Assembly: GCA_015494435.1 (NCBI GenBank)
Contig: WGBH01000015.1
Coordinates: forward strand, 1-5,567
DNA: 5,567 nt
Direction of reading: 5' to 3'
Source: Thiotrichaceae bacterium
GTDB lineage: Bacteria > Pseudomonadota > Gammaproteobacteria > Thiotrichales > Thiotrichaceae
In this document: in pieces, positions 1-5,567 of the stretch
Numbering within the stretch: position 1 is the stretch's first letter
Layout: the number at the start of each line of letters is the position of its first letter
Translations under genes and position numbers: made by a program
Notes under the pieces: generated by a model
What the model saw: the letters and a program-made list of their open reading frames with translations, nothing else
Databases searched by the model: none
Told to the model about the DNA's origin: nothing

Positions 1-48
1 GGCCTTAGCAAAGTTTTAATGAAGGCTAGTGGAAAACAAAACGCATGA
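1..48 (+). CDS. C-terminal end of an upstream gene (partial, unidentified)
   Basis: Frame 1 is open from the first base and ends at TGA 46-48, giving the 15-residue tail GLSKVLMKASGKQNA. The other two forward frames are closed early (TAA at 17-19; TAG at 6-8 and 27-29). The stop overlaps the next gene's ATG as ATGA (45-48), a junction type repeated at 2992-2995 and 5143-5146, so this reads as a translationally coupled operon neighbour. The tail is basic and has no motif, so no function can be given. The alternative is that these bases are non-coding leader; the overlap geometry favours coding. Confidence 0.6.
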   Translation, partial: GLSKVLMKASGKQNA

Positions 49-1418
49 ATCTGATACTAGGGGGGGGGCTTGCTGGCCTGTCATGTTCTTATCATATAGG
101 CCATGAACATTGCCTTGTCCTAGAAAAAAATCAATACCCGCTAGGTCATGCCTGTTCAGTCTCAAAGAACGGGTTCGTGTGGGATGAAGGGCCACATATT
201 TCATTTACTAATAATGAGTATGTTAAAAATCTATTTTCAATAAGTGTTGATGGTGAGTATGTAGAATTCGAATTGGAGCCTGTTAATTATTATAATGGCA
301 TATGGATCAATCATCCTGTTCAATCTAACTTATACCAGGTATCGGAGCCCCTGAGGACAGATGCTTATAACTCTATCATGATAGCAGTGAATAGAGAGGG
401 GGGGGGGCTCTGTAATAACTATGAACAGTGGGCCAGATTAGCAGTTGGTGATGTTATATACGAAAAGTTTATAGAGTTGTACACAAAGAAATACTGGACA
501 ACAAGTTCGACCAACTTAACCACAGACTGGGTGGGTAGGCGAGTATTTAAGCCTGATGCGATCTCTGTCAAGGCTGGCTATGATGGGAAAAGTGGGCGTT
601 CGACACATTACATTAAAAACGTACGTTATCCTAAGTATGGTGGATTTGGGAGCTTTGGTCGAGGTTTGACTCGGGGTGCAAATATACGATATGGGTCAAA
701 GGTTGAGCAAGTAGATTTAAAGTCAAGGTGTGTTTGTCTCTCCAATGGAGAGACTGTGCGTTATGATAAACTGATTAATACTATACCGCTTCCAAAGTTT
801 GTATCAATGTGTAAACACGTGCCAGATGGAGTGTTATCTGCAGCAGAGGGTTTGTCTTGCTCAAGTATCTTTATGATTAATATTGAGGTACCAGAGCGGT
901 GTAATATACATGGGAATCTGTTCTATATATATGACGAAGATAAATTTTCAACGCGTATTAGCTTAACAGAAAGATTTAGTAAGAATAATGTGCCGGATGG
1001 CTGGAGTGGTATTCAAGTAGAAGTTTATTACAGTAAATACCGGGAATATGAAGTGAGTGAGCAATGCATTATCGACAAGGTACTTGGTGAGCTGCTGGAG
1101 ATGGGGTTTATTTCTGAAGCTATTTATACGCAAAGGAGTAATGATTTAGGAAAGCTTAGCTATACGACTGTTCATATTCCATGGGCAAATGTGATTTTTG
1201 ATCATGAGCGAAGGCCAAATCTTGAAGTTATATTTGACTGGCTTGAGAAGTACGGTCTTGTTCGAGAAAATGATGAATTAGAATCATCCACTGATTGGGA
1301 GCGAAGAGAGCTTAATGGTACGCTGGGGAGTTTAGTGCTTGCAGGTAGGTTTGGACAGTGGAAGTATTTTTGGTCTGATGATTGTATATTGCGTGGGAAG
1401 GTGATTTCTGAATCCTGA
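45..1418 (+). CDS. FAD-dependent oxidoreductase, protoporphyrinogen oxidase / UDP-galactopyranose mutase-like
   Basis: This is a 457-residue soluble flavoprotein candidate. The N-terminus is a Rossmann dinucleotide-binding unit: G6-x-G8-x-x-G11, followed by an acidic residue at the end of the second strand (E27), which in this superfamily contacts the ribose of FAD. Then come LGHACS (33-38), in the place of the usual GGR-type motif, and DEGPH (47-51), the family's D-x-G-P-H segment. KYW...DWVGRR (149-166), RYPKYGG (194-200) and LINTIPLP (243-250) match the middle of the HemY/UGM-like fold. The C-terminal GRFGQWKYFWSDD (434-446) corresponds to the second FAD-contacting motif. It is longer than canonical UDP-galactopyranose mutase (about 370-390 residues), so I do not call it glf. 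Its place before a flippase and glycosyltransferases suggests a role in making or modifying a sugar of the surface glycan; that is inference. ATG 45 is the first start after an in-frame stop at 27-29 and sits directly before the Rossmann strand. The Shine-Dalgarno is weak (GGA at 31-33). The gene carries G9 and G10 runs. Confidence 0.85.
   Translation: MNLILGGGLAGLSCSYHIGHEHCLVLEKNQYPLGHACSVSKNGFVWDEGPHISFTNNEYVKNLFSISVDGEYVEFELEPVNYYNGIWINHPVQSNLYQVSEPLRTDAYNSIMIAVNREGGGLCNNYEQWARLAVGDVIYEKFIELYTKKYWTTSSTNLTTDWVGRRVFKPDAISVKAGYDGKSGRSTHYIKNVRYPKYGGFGSFGRGLTRGANIRYGSKVEQVDLKSRCVCLSNGETVRYDKLINTIPLPKFVSMCKHVPDGVLSAAEGLSCSSIFMINIEVPERCNIHGNLFYIYDEDKFSTRISLTERFSKNNVPDGWSGIQVEVYYSKYREYEVSEQCIIDKVLGELLEMGFISEAIYTQRSNDLGKLSYTTVHIPWANVIFDHERRPNLEVIFDWLEKYGLVRENDELESSTDWERRELNGTLGSLVLAGRFGQWKYFWSDDCILRGKVISES
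60..68 (+). repeat. G9 homopolymer inside the flavoprotein gene
   Basis: Nine consecutive G encode codons 6-8 as GGG GGG GGG, the glycines of the FAD-binding motif. Adding one G would bring a stop at 104-106; losing one would bring a stop at 97-99. Either slip leaves a peptide of about 20 residues or fewer. The run is seen directly; the switch role is inference, and homopolymer miscalling is the main alternative. Confidence 0.95.
398..407 (+). repeat. G10 homopolymer inside the flavoprotein gene
   Basis: Ten consecutive G span the last base of codon 118 (GAG) and codons 119-121 (GGG GGG GGG). One extra G gives a stop at 413-415; one fewer gives a stop at 439-441. The run is flanked by short complementary bases (AGAG 395-398, CTCT 408-411). 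At about 120 codons in, a slip would remove most of the protein. The run is seen directly; its biological role is inference. Confidence 0.95.
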
Positions 1419-1456
1419 TGTGCAAATAAATCGCATGATTTGATGACGGTATTTCA

Positions 1457-2995
1457 ATGAGCAATGTCATTGGCGCGGCAGGAAGGGCGGTGTTTGCGGT
1501 ATGGTTTTCCAGAATCGCAGTCATAGTGATGGGGCTAGTTGTTCTTCCTGTGTTATTCGACCAATTAACACAGGAAGAACTTGGCCTTTGGATGTTGATG
1601 AATGCTGGGGGGGCGTTGATCCAGTTATTAGACTTTGGTGTTCTACCTACACTGACGCGACGAGTTGCTATATCTACAGCAATCGAAAAGAACCGTAAGG
1701 GAATTGATAATAGACGAGGTGCGAATATAATTTGCTGCGGGCAGGTTATTTACAGATATCTCTCTTTGGTATTAGTTTCCTTGCTAATACTCATAAGTGT
1801 AGTTTTAATGCTTACTTCTAGTGTTGATGGTAGTGATTCTCTTTTATTAGTCGTATCTGTTTTGTTTATAGGTTTAGGGTATGTTTTTACCATAGCGTCC
1901 GGAGTATGGCAGTCATGCTTGGCTGGGAGTGGATATGTAGCTCTAAATACATTTATTCTTTTTGTTGTTACTTTAGTGACGATAGTTCTACAGCTAATCT
2001 TTGCATATGAGTTTTCAAATTTAATTTCTCTTTCAGTGACAGTATTTATCTCTGGAATTCTGACCTTTTATTTTACGAAATATTTCTCGAGTTTGAAATG
2101 CTCTAGCATAGTCGGTGTAAAGGGTCGGATCAAAAAGGATTATGTGAAATCATTACTGTTTATGTCATCTAAGTACTGGTTAATGATATTGGGTGCATTC
2201 CTGATTTTACAGACTGATCGATATTTCATAAGTGTCTTTCTGGGGGTGGAGAGTCTTCCTTTATATCAAGCTACATATCAGCTTGTTAATAATATATACA
2301 TATTTTCTGTCTCCTTGGCTGGGGCATTTAGTGTCTTTGTGAGTCAGATGTGGCGCTCAGGTAATAATGTTGAGCTATTTAGGATGATAAAAATTGCTAT
2401 TCGTATTGGGCTGGGGTTAATGAGTCTGGGAATAGTATGCGTCATGCTCTTTGGTGAAGAGATATTTTACTTCTGGCTGGGAGAAGGGAATTTTATTGGT
2501 AGAAATATTTTATTGATATTTTGTGTATTACTATTCCTTGAAGCGCAACATGTGATTTTAAGCAGCCTGGCCAGAGCAACTGAATTTGAAAGATTCGCAA
2601 GCATCGCATTGATTGCTGGAGTTGTGAATGTTGTTATTACCTATTTCCTAGTGCTGGAACTTGGGTTGTATGGTGTTGCATTAGGAACTTTGATTGCTCA
2701 ATTGCTAACCAATAATTGGTATGTTGTTTATTTAAGCCTAAAACGGCTTAATATTACGCTGATGCAATATGTGAATAACATGCTTATCCCAGTGCTGCTG
2801 ATTTTTATTTTATTGTATTCAGTGGGTATGCTGATTAATTGGATATTAAGTCAATCTATGGGTGATGGCTGGCGCCTCTTGTTGGGGGGTGGCTCTTTAG
2901 TATTGTTATTTATAATAAGCTCATGGTTTTTGTTAATTGATAGCAGTGATCGTGTTGTTCTGATTGATGTATTACGTAAAAGGGTAAGCAAGTGA
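1457..2995 (+). CDS. wzx: Wzx-type oligosaccharide flippase (polysaccharide transporter)
   Basis: This 512-residue, very hydrophobic protein has about 14 predicted membrane segments, judged by eye at roughly 12-34, 43-64, 98-121, 128-150, 160-184, 187-208, 235-262, 277-297, 312-333, 349-371, 380-400, 403-426, 440-463 and 473-494. That number and length are typical of the MOP/MATE-superfamily PST flippases. These move undecaprenyl-diphosphate-linked repeat units from the cytoplasmic to the periplasmic face of the inner membrane. Family-like landmarks are the N-terminal amphipathic start, ELGLWMLMNAGG (41-52), LLDFGVLPTLTRR (57-69) and the TDRYFIS segment (253-259) opening the second half. The charged loop at 76-90 fits a cytoplasmic loop. 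The gene follows the flavoprotein gene after 38 bases, which hold a weak Shine-Dalgarno (GG at 1448-1449, spacing 7), and overlaps the next gene by 4 bases. The symbol rests on function class and context, because Wzx proteins are too divergent for specificity calls. The gene carries a perfect 15-bp inverted repeat and G7 and G6 runs. Confidence 0.88.
   Translation: MSNVIGAAGRAVFAVWFSRIAVIVMGLVVLPVLFDQLTQEELGLWMLMNAGGALIQLLDFGVLPTLTRRVAISTAIEKNRKGIDNRRGANIICCGQVIYRYLSLVLVSLLILISVVLMLTSSVDGSDSLLLVVSVLFIGLGYVFTIASGVWQSCLAGSGYVALNTFILFVVTLVTIVLQLIFAYEFSNLISLSVTVFISGILTFYFTKYFSSLKCSSIVGVKGRIKKDYVKSLLFMSSKYWLMILGAFLILQTDRYFISVFLGVESLPLYQATYQLVNNIYIFSVSLAGAFSVFVSQMWRSGNNVELFRMIKIAIRIGLGLMSLGIVCVMLFGEEIFYFWLGEGNFIGRNILLIFCVLLFLEAQHVILSSLARATEFERFASIALIAGVVNVVITYFLVLELGLYGVALGTLIAQLLTNNWYVVYLSLKRLNITLMQYVNNMLIPVLLIFILLYSVGMLINWILSQSMGDGWRLLLGGGSLVLLFIISSWFLLIDSSDRVVLIDVLRKRVSK
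1541..1580. repeat. Perfect 15-bp inverted repeat with 10-nt loop inside wzx
   Basis: The left arm 1541-1555 (GTTCTTCCTGTGTTA) is the exact reverse complement of the right arm 1566-1580. The spacer is 1556-1565. The arms encode residues 29-33 and 37-42 (part) of the flippase, between the first two membrane segments. In mRNA this would form a strong hairpin starting 84 nt after the start codon. No T-run follows on either strand, so it does not look like a rho-independent terminator. Function is unknown. Confidence 0.9.
1607..1613 (+). repeat. G7 run inside wzx
   Basis: Seven G cover codons 51-52 (GGG GGG) and the first base of codon 53 (GCG). Loss of one G would give TGA at 1617-1619; gain of one would end at TAA 1696-1698. 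It lies 26 bases downstream of the inverted repeat. It is shorter than the runs in the flavoprotein gene, so slippage would be rarer. Confidence 0.9.
2884..2889 (+). repeat. G6 run near the 3' end of wzx
   Basis: Six G span the last base of L476 (TTG), G477 (GGG) and the first two bases of G478 (GGT). It lies at the start of the last predicted membrane segment. On its own this length is unremarkable; it is listed because it is the fourth run of six or more G in this part of the window. Confidence 0.85.
2981..2984 (+). promoter_or_regulatory. Ribosome binding site supporting the GTG start of the GT2 gene
   Basis: AGGG lies 7 bases before the GTG at 2992, inside the end of the flippase gene. 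Together with the 4-base GTGA overlap it favours GTG 2992 over later starts, because the conserved VIIPTFNR strand of the glycosyltransferase begins only five residues into the protein. Confidence 0.6.
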
Positions 2996-3987
2996 TAGTT
3001 TTTGATGTGATCATTCCAACCTTCAATAGGTTGGGAATGCTTAAAGAAGCAATGTCAAGCGTGCTAAGTCAATCATTCCCGGGATATAGAATTATTGTGG
3101 TTGATGCTGCATCTACCGATGGAACAATAGATTATCTGAATAGTCTTAGCGATGAGAAACTACAAATTATTCAGTGTGATGATAATAGAGGTATGGCGGG
3201 TAACTGGAACAGGGCAATTTCATTGTCTACGGCCCAGTATGTCATTTTGTTTCATGATGATGATATTATGCATGAGGACTTTCTTAGTCAGCAATATAAG
3301 ATGTTCCAAAAATACAGGGATATGGTTTTTTGTCATTCATCTGCTAGTTTGATTAATAGTCGTGGTGACAGGATTGCTTCCAAAGAAATAGGGATTCCAG
3401 AAAACATTTCAGGAGCTGACTATTTAAAACGAGTTGTAACTCAATCTGGGTTAGTTCCAGTTCCTACAACAGTGGTGATAAATCGTGCTCTACTAAATAG
3501 TGAGATAACATTTGATAGTGAAATAGAGCCACTTATGGATATTTATTGCTGGCTTGAGCTGACTAAATATGGTTCGGTGGGTTATATAAATAAGGAGTTA
3601 ATTTCGTATAGGATCCACGATAAGAGTGGTACAAGTATGTTCACAAAATCATTTCAAAATAAGATTGAAAACCGGAAAATATTTATGGGAAAAATGATAG
3701 TTTTGCTGGTTGAAAGGTCAGTTTTCTGTTTGAACGATGCTAGAAAGATAATGAAAAAATATACGTACGCAGGTGTGGGTATTGATATCTTAAATTTAAA
3801 AAAATCTACTGGATCACTCTCTCATGTTATGCAGAGCTGCTTGATTGTTATAAAGGTAATGCCTGGAGCATTGACAAATACTAGATGTTTCGCTTCAATC
3901 TTGGCGGCCATGCTTTTGCCATATAACTTATCAAGGTCTATTTATAGGCGGCTTGTTAGTTTCAGGAATGGCAGTGTTAGTTGTTGA
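2992..3987 (+). CDS. Glycosyltransferase family 2 (GT-A fold)
   Basis: This 331-residue protein has a clear GT2 domain at about residues 3-210. VIIPTFNR (6-13) is the first strand and nucleotide-binding loop. VVDAASTDGT (36-45) carries the aspartates D38 and D43. NRGMAGNWNRAI (65-76) is followed by the metal-binding cluster LFHDDD (86-91), the GT-A D-x-D equivalent. LMDIYCW (181-187) holds the likely base region, and YRIHDKSGTS (206-215) is the usual closing segment. GT2 enzymes move a sugar from a nucleotide-activated donor with inversion. Here the acceptor is probably the growing lipid-linked repeat unit at the cytoplasmic face of the inner membrane. The C-terminal 100 or so residues lie outside the core and contain a hydrophobic, basic stretch (about 283-320) that may help membrane attachment. 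Donor, acceptor and linkage cannot be read from sequence. The start is GTG, coupled to wzx by a GTGA overlap. Confidence 0.9.
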   Translation: MIVFDVIIPTFNRLGMLKEAMSSVLSQSFPGYRIIVVDAASTDGTIDYLNSLSDEKLQIIQCDDNRGMAGNWNRAISLSTAQYVILFHDDDIMHEDFLSQQYKMFQKYRDMVFCHSSASLINSRGDRIASKEIGIPENISGADYLKRVVTQSGLVPVPTTVVINRALLNSEITFDSEIEPLMDIYCWLELTKYGSVGYINKELISYRIHDKSGTSMFTKSFQNKIENRKIFMGKMIVLLVERSVFCLNDARKIMKKYTYAGVGIDILNLKKSTGSLSHVMQSCLIVIKVMPGALTNTRCFASILAAMLLPYNLSRSIYRRLVSFRNGSVSC

Positions 3988-4027
3988 TTAGATCTATTTG
4001 ACCATTTTACTCAGTGTTAAAATAATA
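3988..4027 (+). other. 40-base spacer before the GT4 gene, without a clear ribosome binding site
   Basis: The spacer between the GT2 stop and ATG 4028 is A/T-rich and has no recognisable Shine-Dalgarno, promoter or terminator. It contains an in-frame TTG at 3998 that would add ten residues (MTILLSVKII) to the next protein, but no ribosome site precedes that TTG either. It is the only spacer besides 1419-1456 among otherwise overlapping genes. Confidence 0.6.
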
Positions 4028-5146
4028 ATGAAAGTTGTGCATGTTTTAGCTGGGAAAGCAAACCCGGAAACGATGAATGGCGTCAATAAAGTGGTTCACC
4101 ATTTATCTGAAGAACAAACAAATAATGGATTAGATGTGGAGGTTTGGGGGCTTACTAAGTCGAGTCTTACTTCGGTTCATTCGCATAACTATAAGCTGAA
4201 GTTGTTTTCTATGATGAGGACTAGGTTTTCTATTTCACCTGAGCTAACTGCAGAAGTAGAGGCAAGTAATGCCGATATTGTCCACTTTCACTCGGTGTTT
4301 ATACCCGAGTTCTTTGTGATTGCTAAACTTTTATCTAAAAATAAAATCCCCTGGGTTATTACACCGCATAGTGGTTATTCGACTGAGAGCATTGCCCATA
4401 ACTATCTATTTAAAGTAATGTACTTCAGGGTGTTTGAAAAATACCTGATTAAAAATTCAAGAGCGATCCATTTGCTCGGTATAAGAGAAAAAGGCTTATT
4501 AAATAAGTATTGTGATGATAATAAATTTGTGGTTATCCCTAATGGGCATAATGTTTGTGAATTAGTAGCTCATGTTGTAGAGGAGAATGAGTTCCCACTG
4601 TTTGGTTTTTGCGGAAGGATTTCTATAAGGCATAAGGGATTAGATCTGTTATGTCGGGGTTTCTCTGAGTATGTTCAATCTGGGGGCAAAGGGAGGATAA
4701 GGATCATAGGTGGAGGAGAGGTCGGGCAGCTTAATACAATTATAAATGATCTCGGGCTTGAGTCTAGAATTGAGGTTATGGGGCCTCTTTTTGGTACGAA
4801 GAAAGTTGAAAGTATTCGACATATGGATGTTTTTATTCACACCTCTAGATGGGAAGGGATACCGATGGCAGTACTGGAGGCTGCTTCAATGAAAATTCCT
4901 GTTTTGATTTCAGAAGAAACCAACCTGGGCTCATATGTTAGAGAGCATAATGCTGGATATGTATTGAAGGATAATTCAGCTCAAGATATTAGTGATGCGT
5001 TACATAAGTTTGAGGAAGACTTTTTACAAAAAAGAATAGAGCCTATGGGTAAAAATGCAAAATCAATGGTCATTAATGATTTCTCCTGGTCATTTGTAGA
5101 GGCCCAGCTTAGGCATGCTCTATACAGGTTTGGTGATTCCTCATGA
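4028..5146 (+). CDS. Glycosyltransferase family 4 (GT-B fold, retaining)
   Basis: From ATG 4028 the protein has 372 residues, normal for the family. The N-terminal half begins with MKVVHVLAG, followed by the glycine-containing loop MNGVNKVVHHL (16-26), DIVHFHS (83-89) and TPHSGY (112-117). The C-terminal half, Pfam Glycos_transf_1-like, has VIPNGHN (169-175), FCGRISIRHKGLDLL (194-208, with the donor-phosphate residues R197 and K203 in their usual context), RIIGGG (225-230), and the E-x7-E signature from E276 to E284 in WEGIPMAVLEAAS. GT4 enzymes transfer a sugar from a nucleotide donor with retention of configuration, here probably onto the lipid-linked repeat unit. The sugar is not predictable. 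The upstream TTG at 3998 keeps the frame open, but I prefer ATG 4028 because MKVVHVLAG begins exactly at the first strand of the fold. The stop overlaps the next start as ATGA. Confidence 0.92.
   Translation: MKVVHVLAGKANPETMNGVNKVVHHLSEEQTNNGLDVEVWGLTKSSLTSVHSHNYKLKLFSMMRTRFSISPELTAEVEASNADIVHFHSVFIPEFFVIAKLLSKNKIPWVITPHSGYSTESIAHNYLFKVMYFRVFEKYLIKNSRAIHLLGIREKGLLNKYCDDNKFVVIPNGHNVCELVAHVVEENEFPLFGFCGRISIRHKGLDLLCRGFSEYVQSGGKGRIRIIGGGEVGQLNTIINDLGLESRIEVMGPLFGTKKVESIRHMDVFIHTSRWEGIPMAVLEAASMKIPVLISEETNLGSYVREHNAGYVLKDNSAQDISDALHKFEEDFLQKRIEPMGKNAKSMVINDFSWSFVEAQLRHALYRFGDSS
5132..5137 (+). promoter_or_regulatory. Ribosome binding site for the last, coupled gene
   Basis: GGTGAT matches part of the anti-Shine-Dalgarno complement and ends 5 bases before ATG 5143. 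It lies inside the end of the GT4 gene. With the ATGA overlap it supports 5143 as the start. Confidence 0.5.
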
Positions 5147-5567
5147 AGTTCTCTGATTTTATTATTTCGCTTCTTAAAGAGTTCAATTCTAATGATGTTA
5201 CATATTGTATTTTGAGAAATTATAAATTACTCCCCTATCTAAACGATGGGAATGATATCGATTTTTTGGTTCGACAAGCAGATCTTGCTAAGATCAGTGA
5301 AGTTCTATACGCACTGCCAGGTGTGGTGGTAACAGGCTATGCAAAAAGGCCATATGTAGTATCATTTTTTTTGTTCGGTATTAATGATGAGGGAGTAGAT
5401 ACTGGCATCCAGGTTGATTTTTTTATATCTCTTAGCTGGAAAGGGATGCCGTATATCGATGCCGATCAAATGCTAGCAACATCTCGCACTTTTTCTAATA
5501 ATGAGTTAATTATTATTCCAGATATAAAGTATGAGGCTGTAAATAATCCTGTCTCTTATACACATAT
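5143..5567 (+). CDS. Nucleotidyltransferase-like protein, 5' part only
   Basis: The frame is open from ATG 5143 to the window end (141 full codons, no stop), so the gene is cut by the window edge. The visible part starts with a helical stretch FIISLLKEF (6-14), then VTYCILRNYKLLPYL (19-33) and the key motif GNDIDFLV (36-43). A third acidic residue follows in IQVDFF (89-94). The spacing of D38, D40 and D92 resembles the three metal-binding carboxylates of the nucleotidyltransferase (MNT/pol-beta) fold. In the family I recall, polysaccharide-locus proteins of the type YxxLRNYxxLP...G-x-DIDxLV often carry this domain ahead of other domains, sometimes a thymidylate-kinase-like P-loop domain. Whether that applies here cannot be seen. 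The substrate is unknown; a nucleotidyl or phospho-group modification of the glycan is inference. It is not a GT2 or GT4 enzyme. T8 (5365-5372) and T7 (5418-5424) runs occur in the coding sequence. Confidence 0.75.
   Translation, partial: MKFSDFIISLLKEFNSNDVTYCILRNYKLLPYLNDGNDIDFLVRQADLAKISEVLYALPGVVVTGYAKRPYVVSFFLFGINDEGVDTGIQVDFFISLSWKGMPYIDADQMLATSRTFSNNELIIIPDIKYEAVNNPVSYTH

Noticed and set aside
373..384. 12-bp perfect palindrome CTATCATGATAG just upstream of the G10 run
   Set aside because: A palindrome of this length is expected about once in a window of this size by chance, and it lies in ordinary coding sequence.
45..1418. Naming the flavoprotein glf (UDP-galactopyranose mutase)
   Set aside because: The length and the altered G-G-R region do not match canonical Glf closely enough; only superfamily membership is supported.
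1428..1441. Small hairpin AAATC-GCAT-GATTT in the spacer between the flavoprotein and flippase genes
   Set aside because: The stem is only 5 bp, A/T-rich, and no T-run follows, so it does not support a terminator or regulatory element.
1312..1524. Minus-strand open frame of 70 codons across the flavoprotein/flippase junction
   Set aside because: It overlaps two well-supported genes in the opposite direction, has no recognisable domain, and reads as an antisense shadow.
1501..1698. Second plus-strand open frame inside the 5' part of wzx
   Set aside because: It is a shadow in another frame with low-complexity, non-family sequence. It matters only as the frame entered if the G7 run gains one base.
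5365..5424. T8 and T7 runs in the last gene
   Set aside because: T runs of this length are common in AT-rich coding DNA at Phe codons; there is no sign that they are programmed frameshift or termination sites.

Overview
The window is a continuous, single-strand (+) stretch of a surface-polysaccharide locus (O-antigen or capsule type, Wzx/Wzy logic) from an AT-rich Gram-negative bacterium, most likely a gammaproteobacterium. The organism cannot be fixed from sequence alone: the assignment rests on gene content, AT-rich codon use, GTG/ATG starts and partial Shine-Dalgarno matches. No rRNA, tRNA, transposase, CRISPR array or phage gene is visible. No promoter or rho-independent terminator is evident, so this looks like the interior of an operon.

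Layout. 1-48 is the last 15 codons of an upstream gene, joined to the next by an ATGA overlap. 45-1418 encodes a flavin-dependent oxidoreductase of the protoporphyrinogen oxidase / UDP-galactopyranose mutase-like superfamily. 1457-2995 encodes a multi-pass Wzx-type lipid-linked oligosaccharide flippase. 2992-3987 encodes a GT2-family glycosyltransferase that starts with GTG in a 4-base overlap. 4028-5146 encodes a GT4-family glycosyltransferase; its longer TTG start at 3998 is less convincing. 5143 to the window end is an incomplete gene, again joined by ATGA, for a protein with a nucleotidyltransferase-like G-N-D-x-D motif. No gene-free stretch exceeds 40 bases.

How they may work together. 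The two glycosyltransferases would add sugars from activated donors to an undecaprenyl-diphosphate-linked repeat unit in the cytoplasm, and the flippase would move the finished unit across the inner membrane. The flavoprotein and the nucleotidyltransferase-like protein probably modify a sugar or a substituent, but their reactions are not readable from sequence. No wzy polymerase or recognisable sugar-nucleotide synthesis gene is in the window.

The unusual signals are at the DNA level. There are G9 and G10 homopolymers inside the flavoprotein gene and G7 and G6 runs inside the flippase gene. A perfect 15-bp inverted repeat with a 10-nt loop lies inside the flippase coding sequence. The G9, G10 and G7 runs sit where a one-base slip would truncate the protein, which is the geometry of phase-variable surface genes. 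Sequencing error at homopolymers has to be excluded first.
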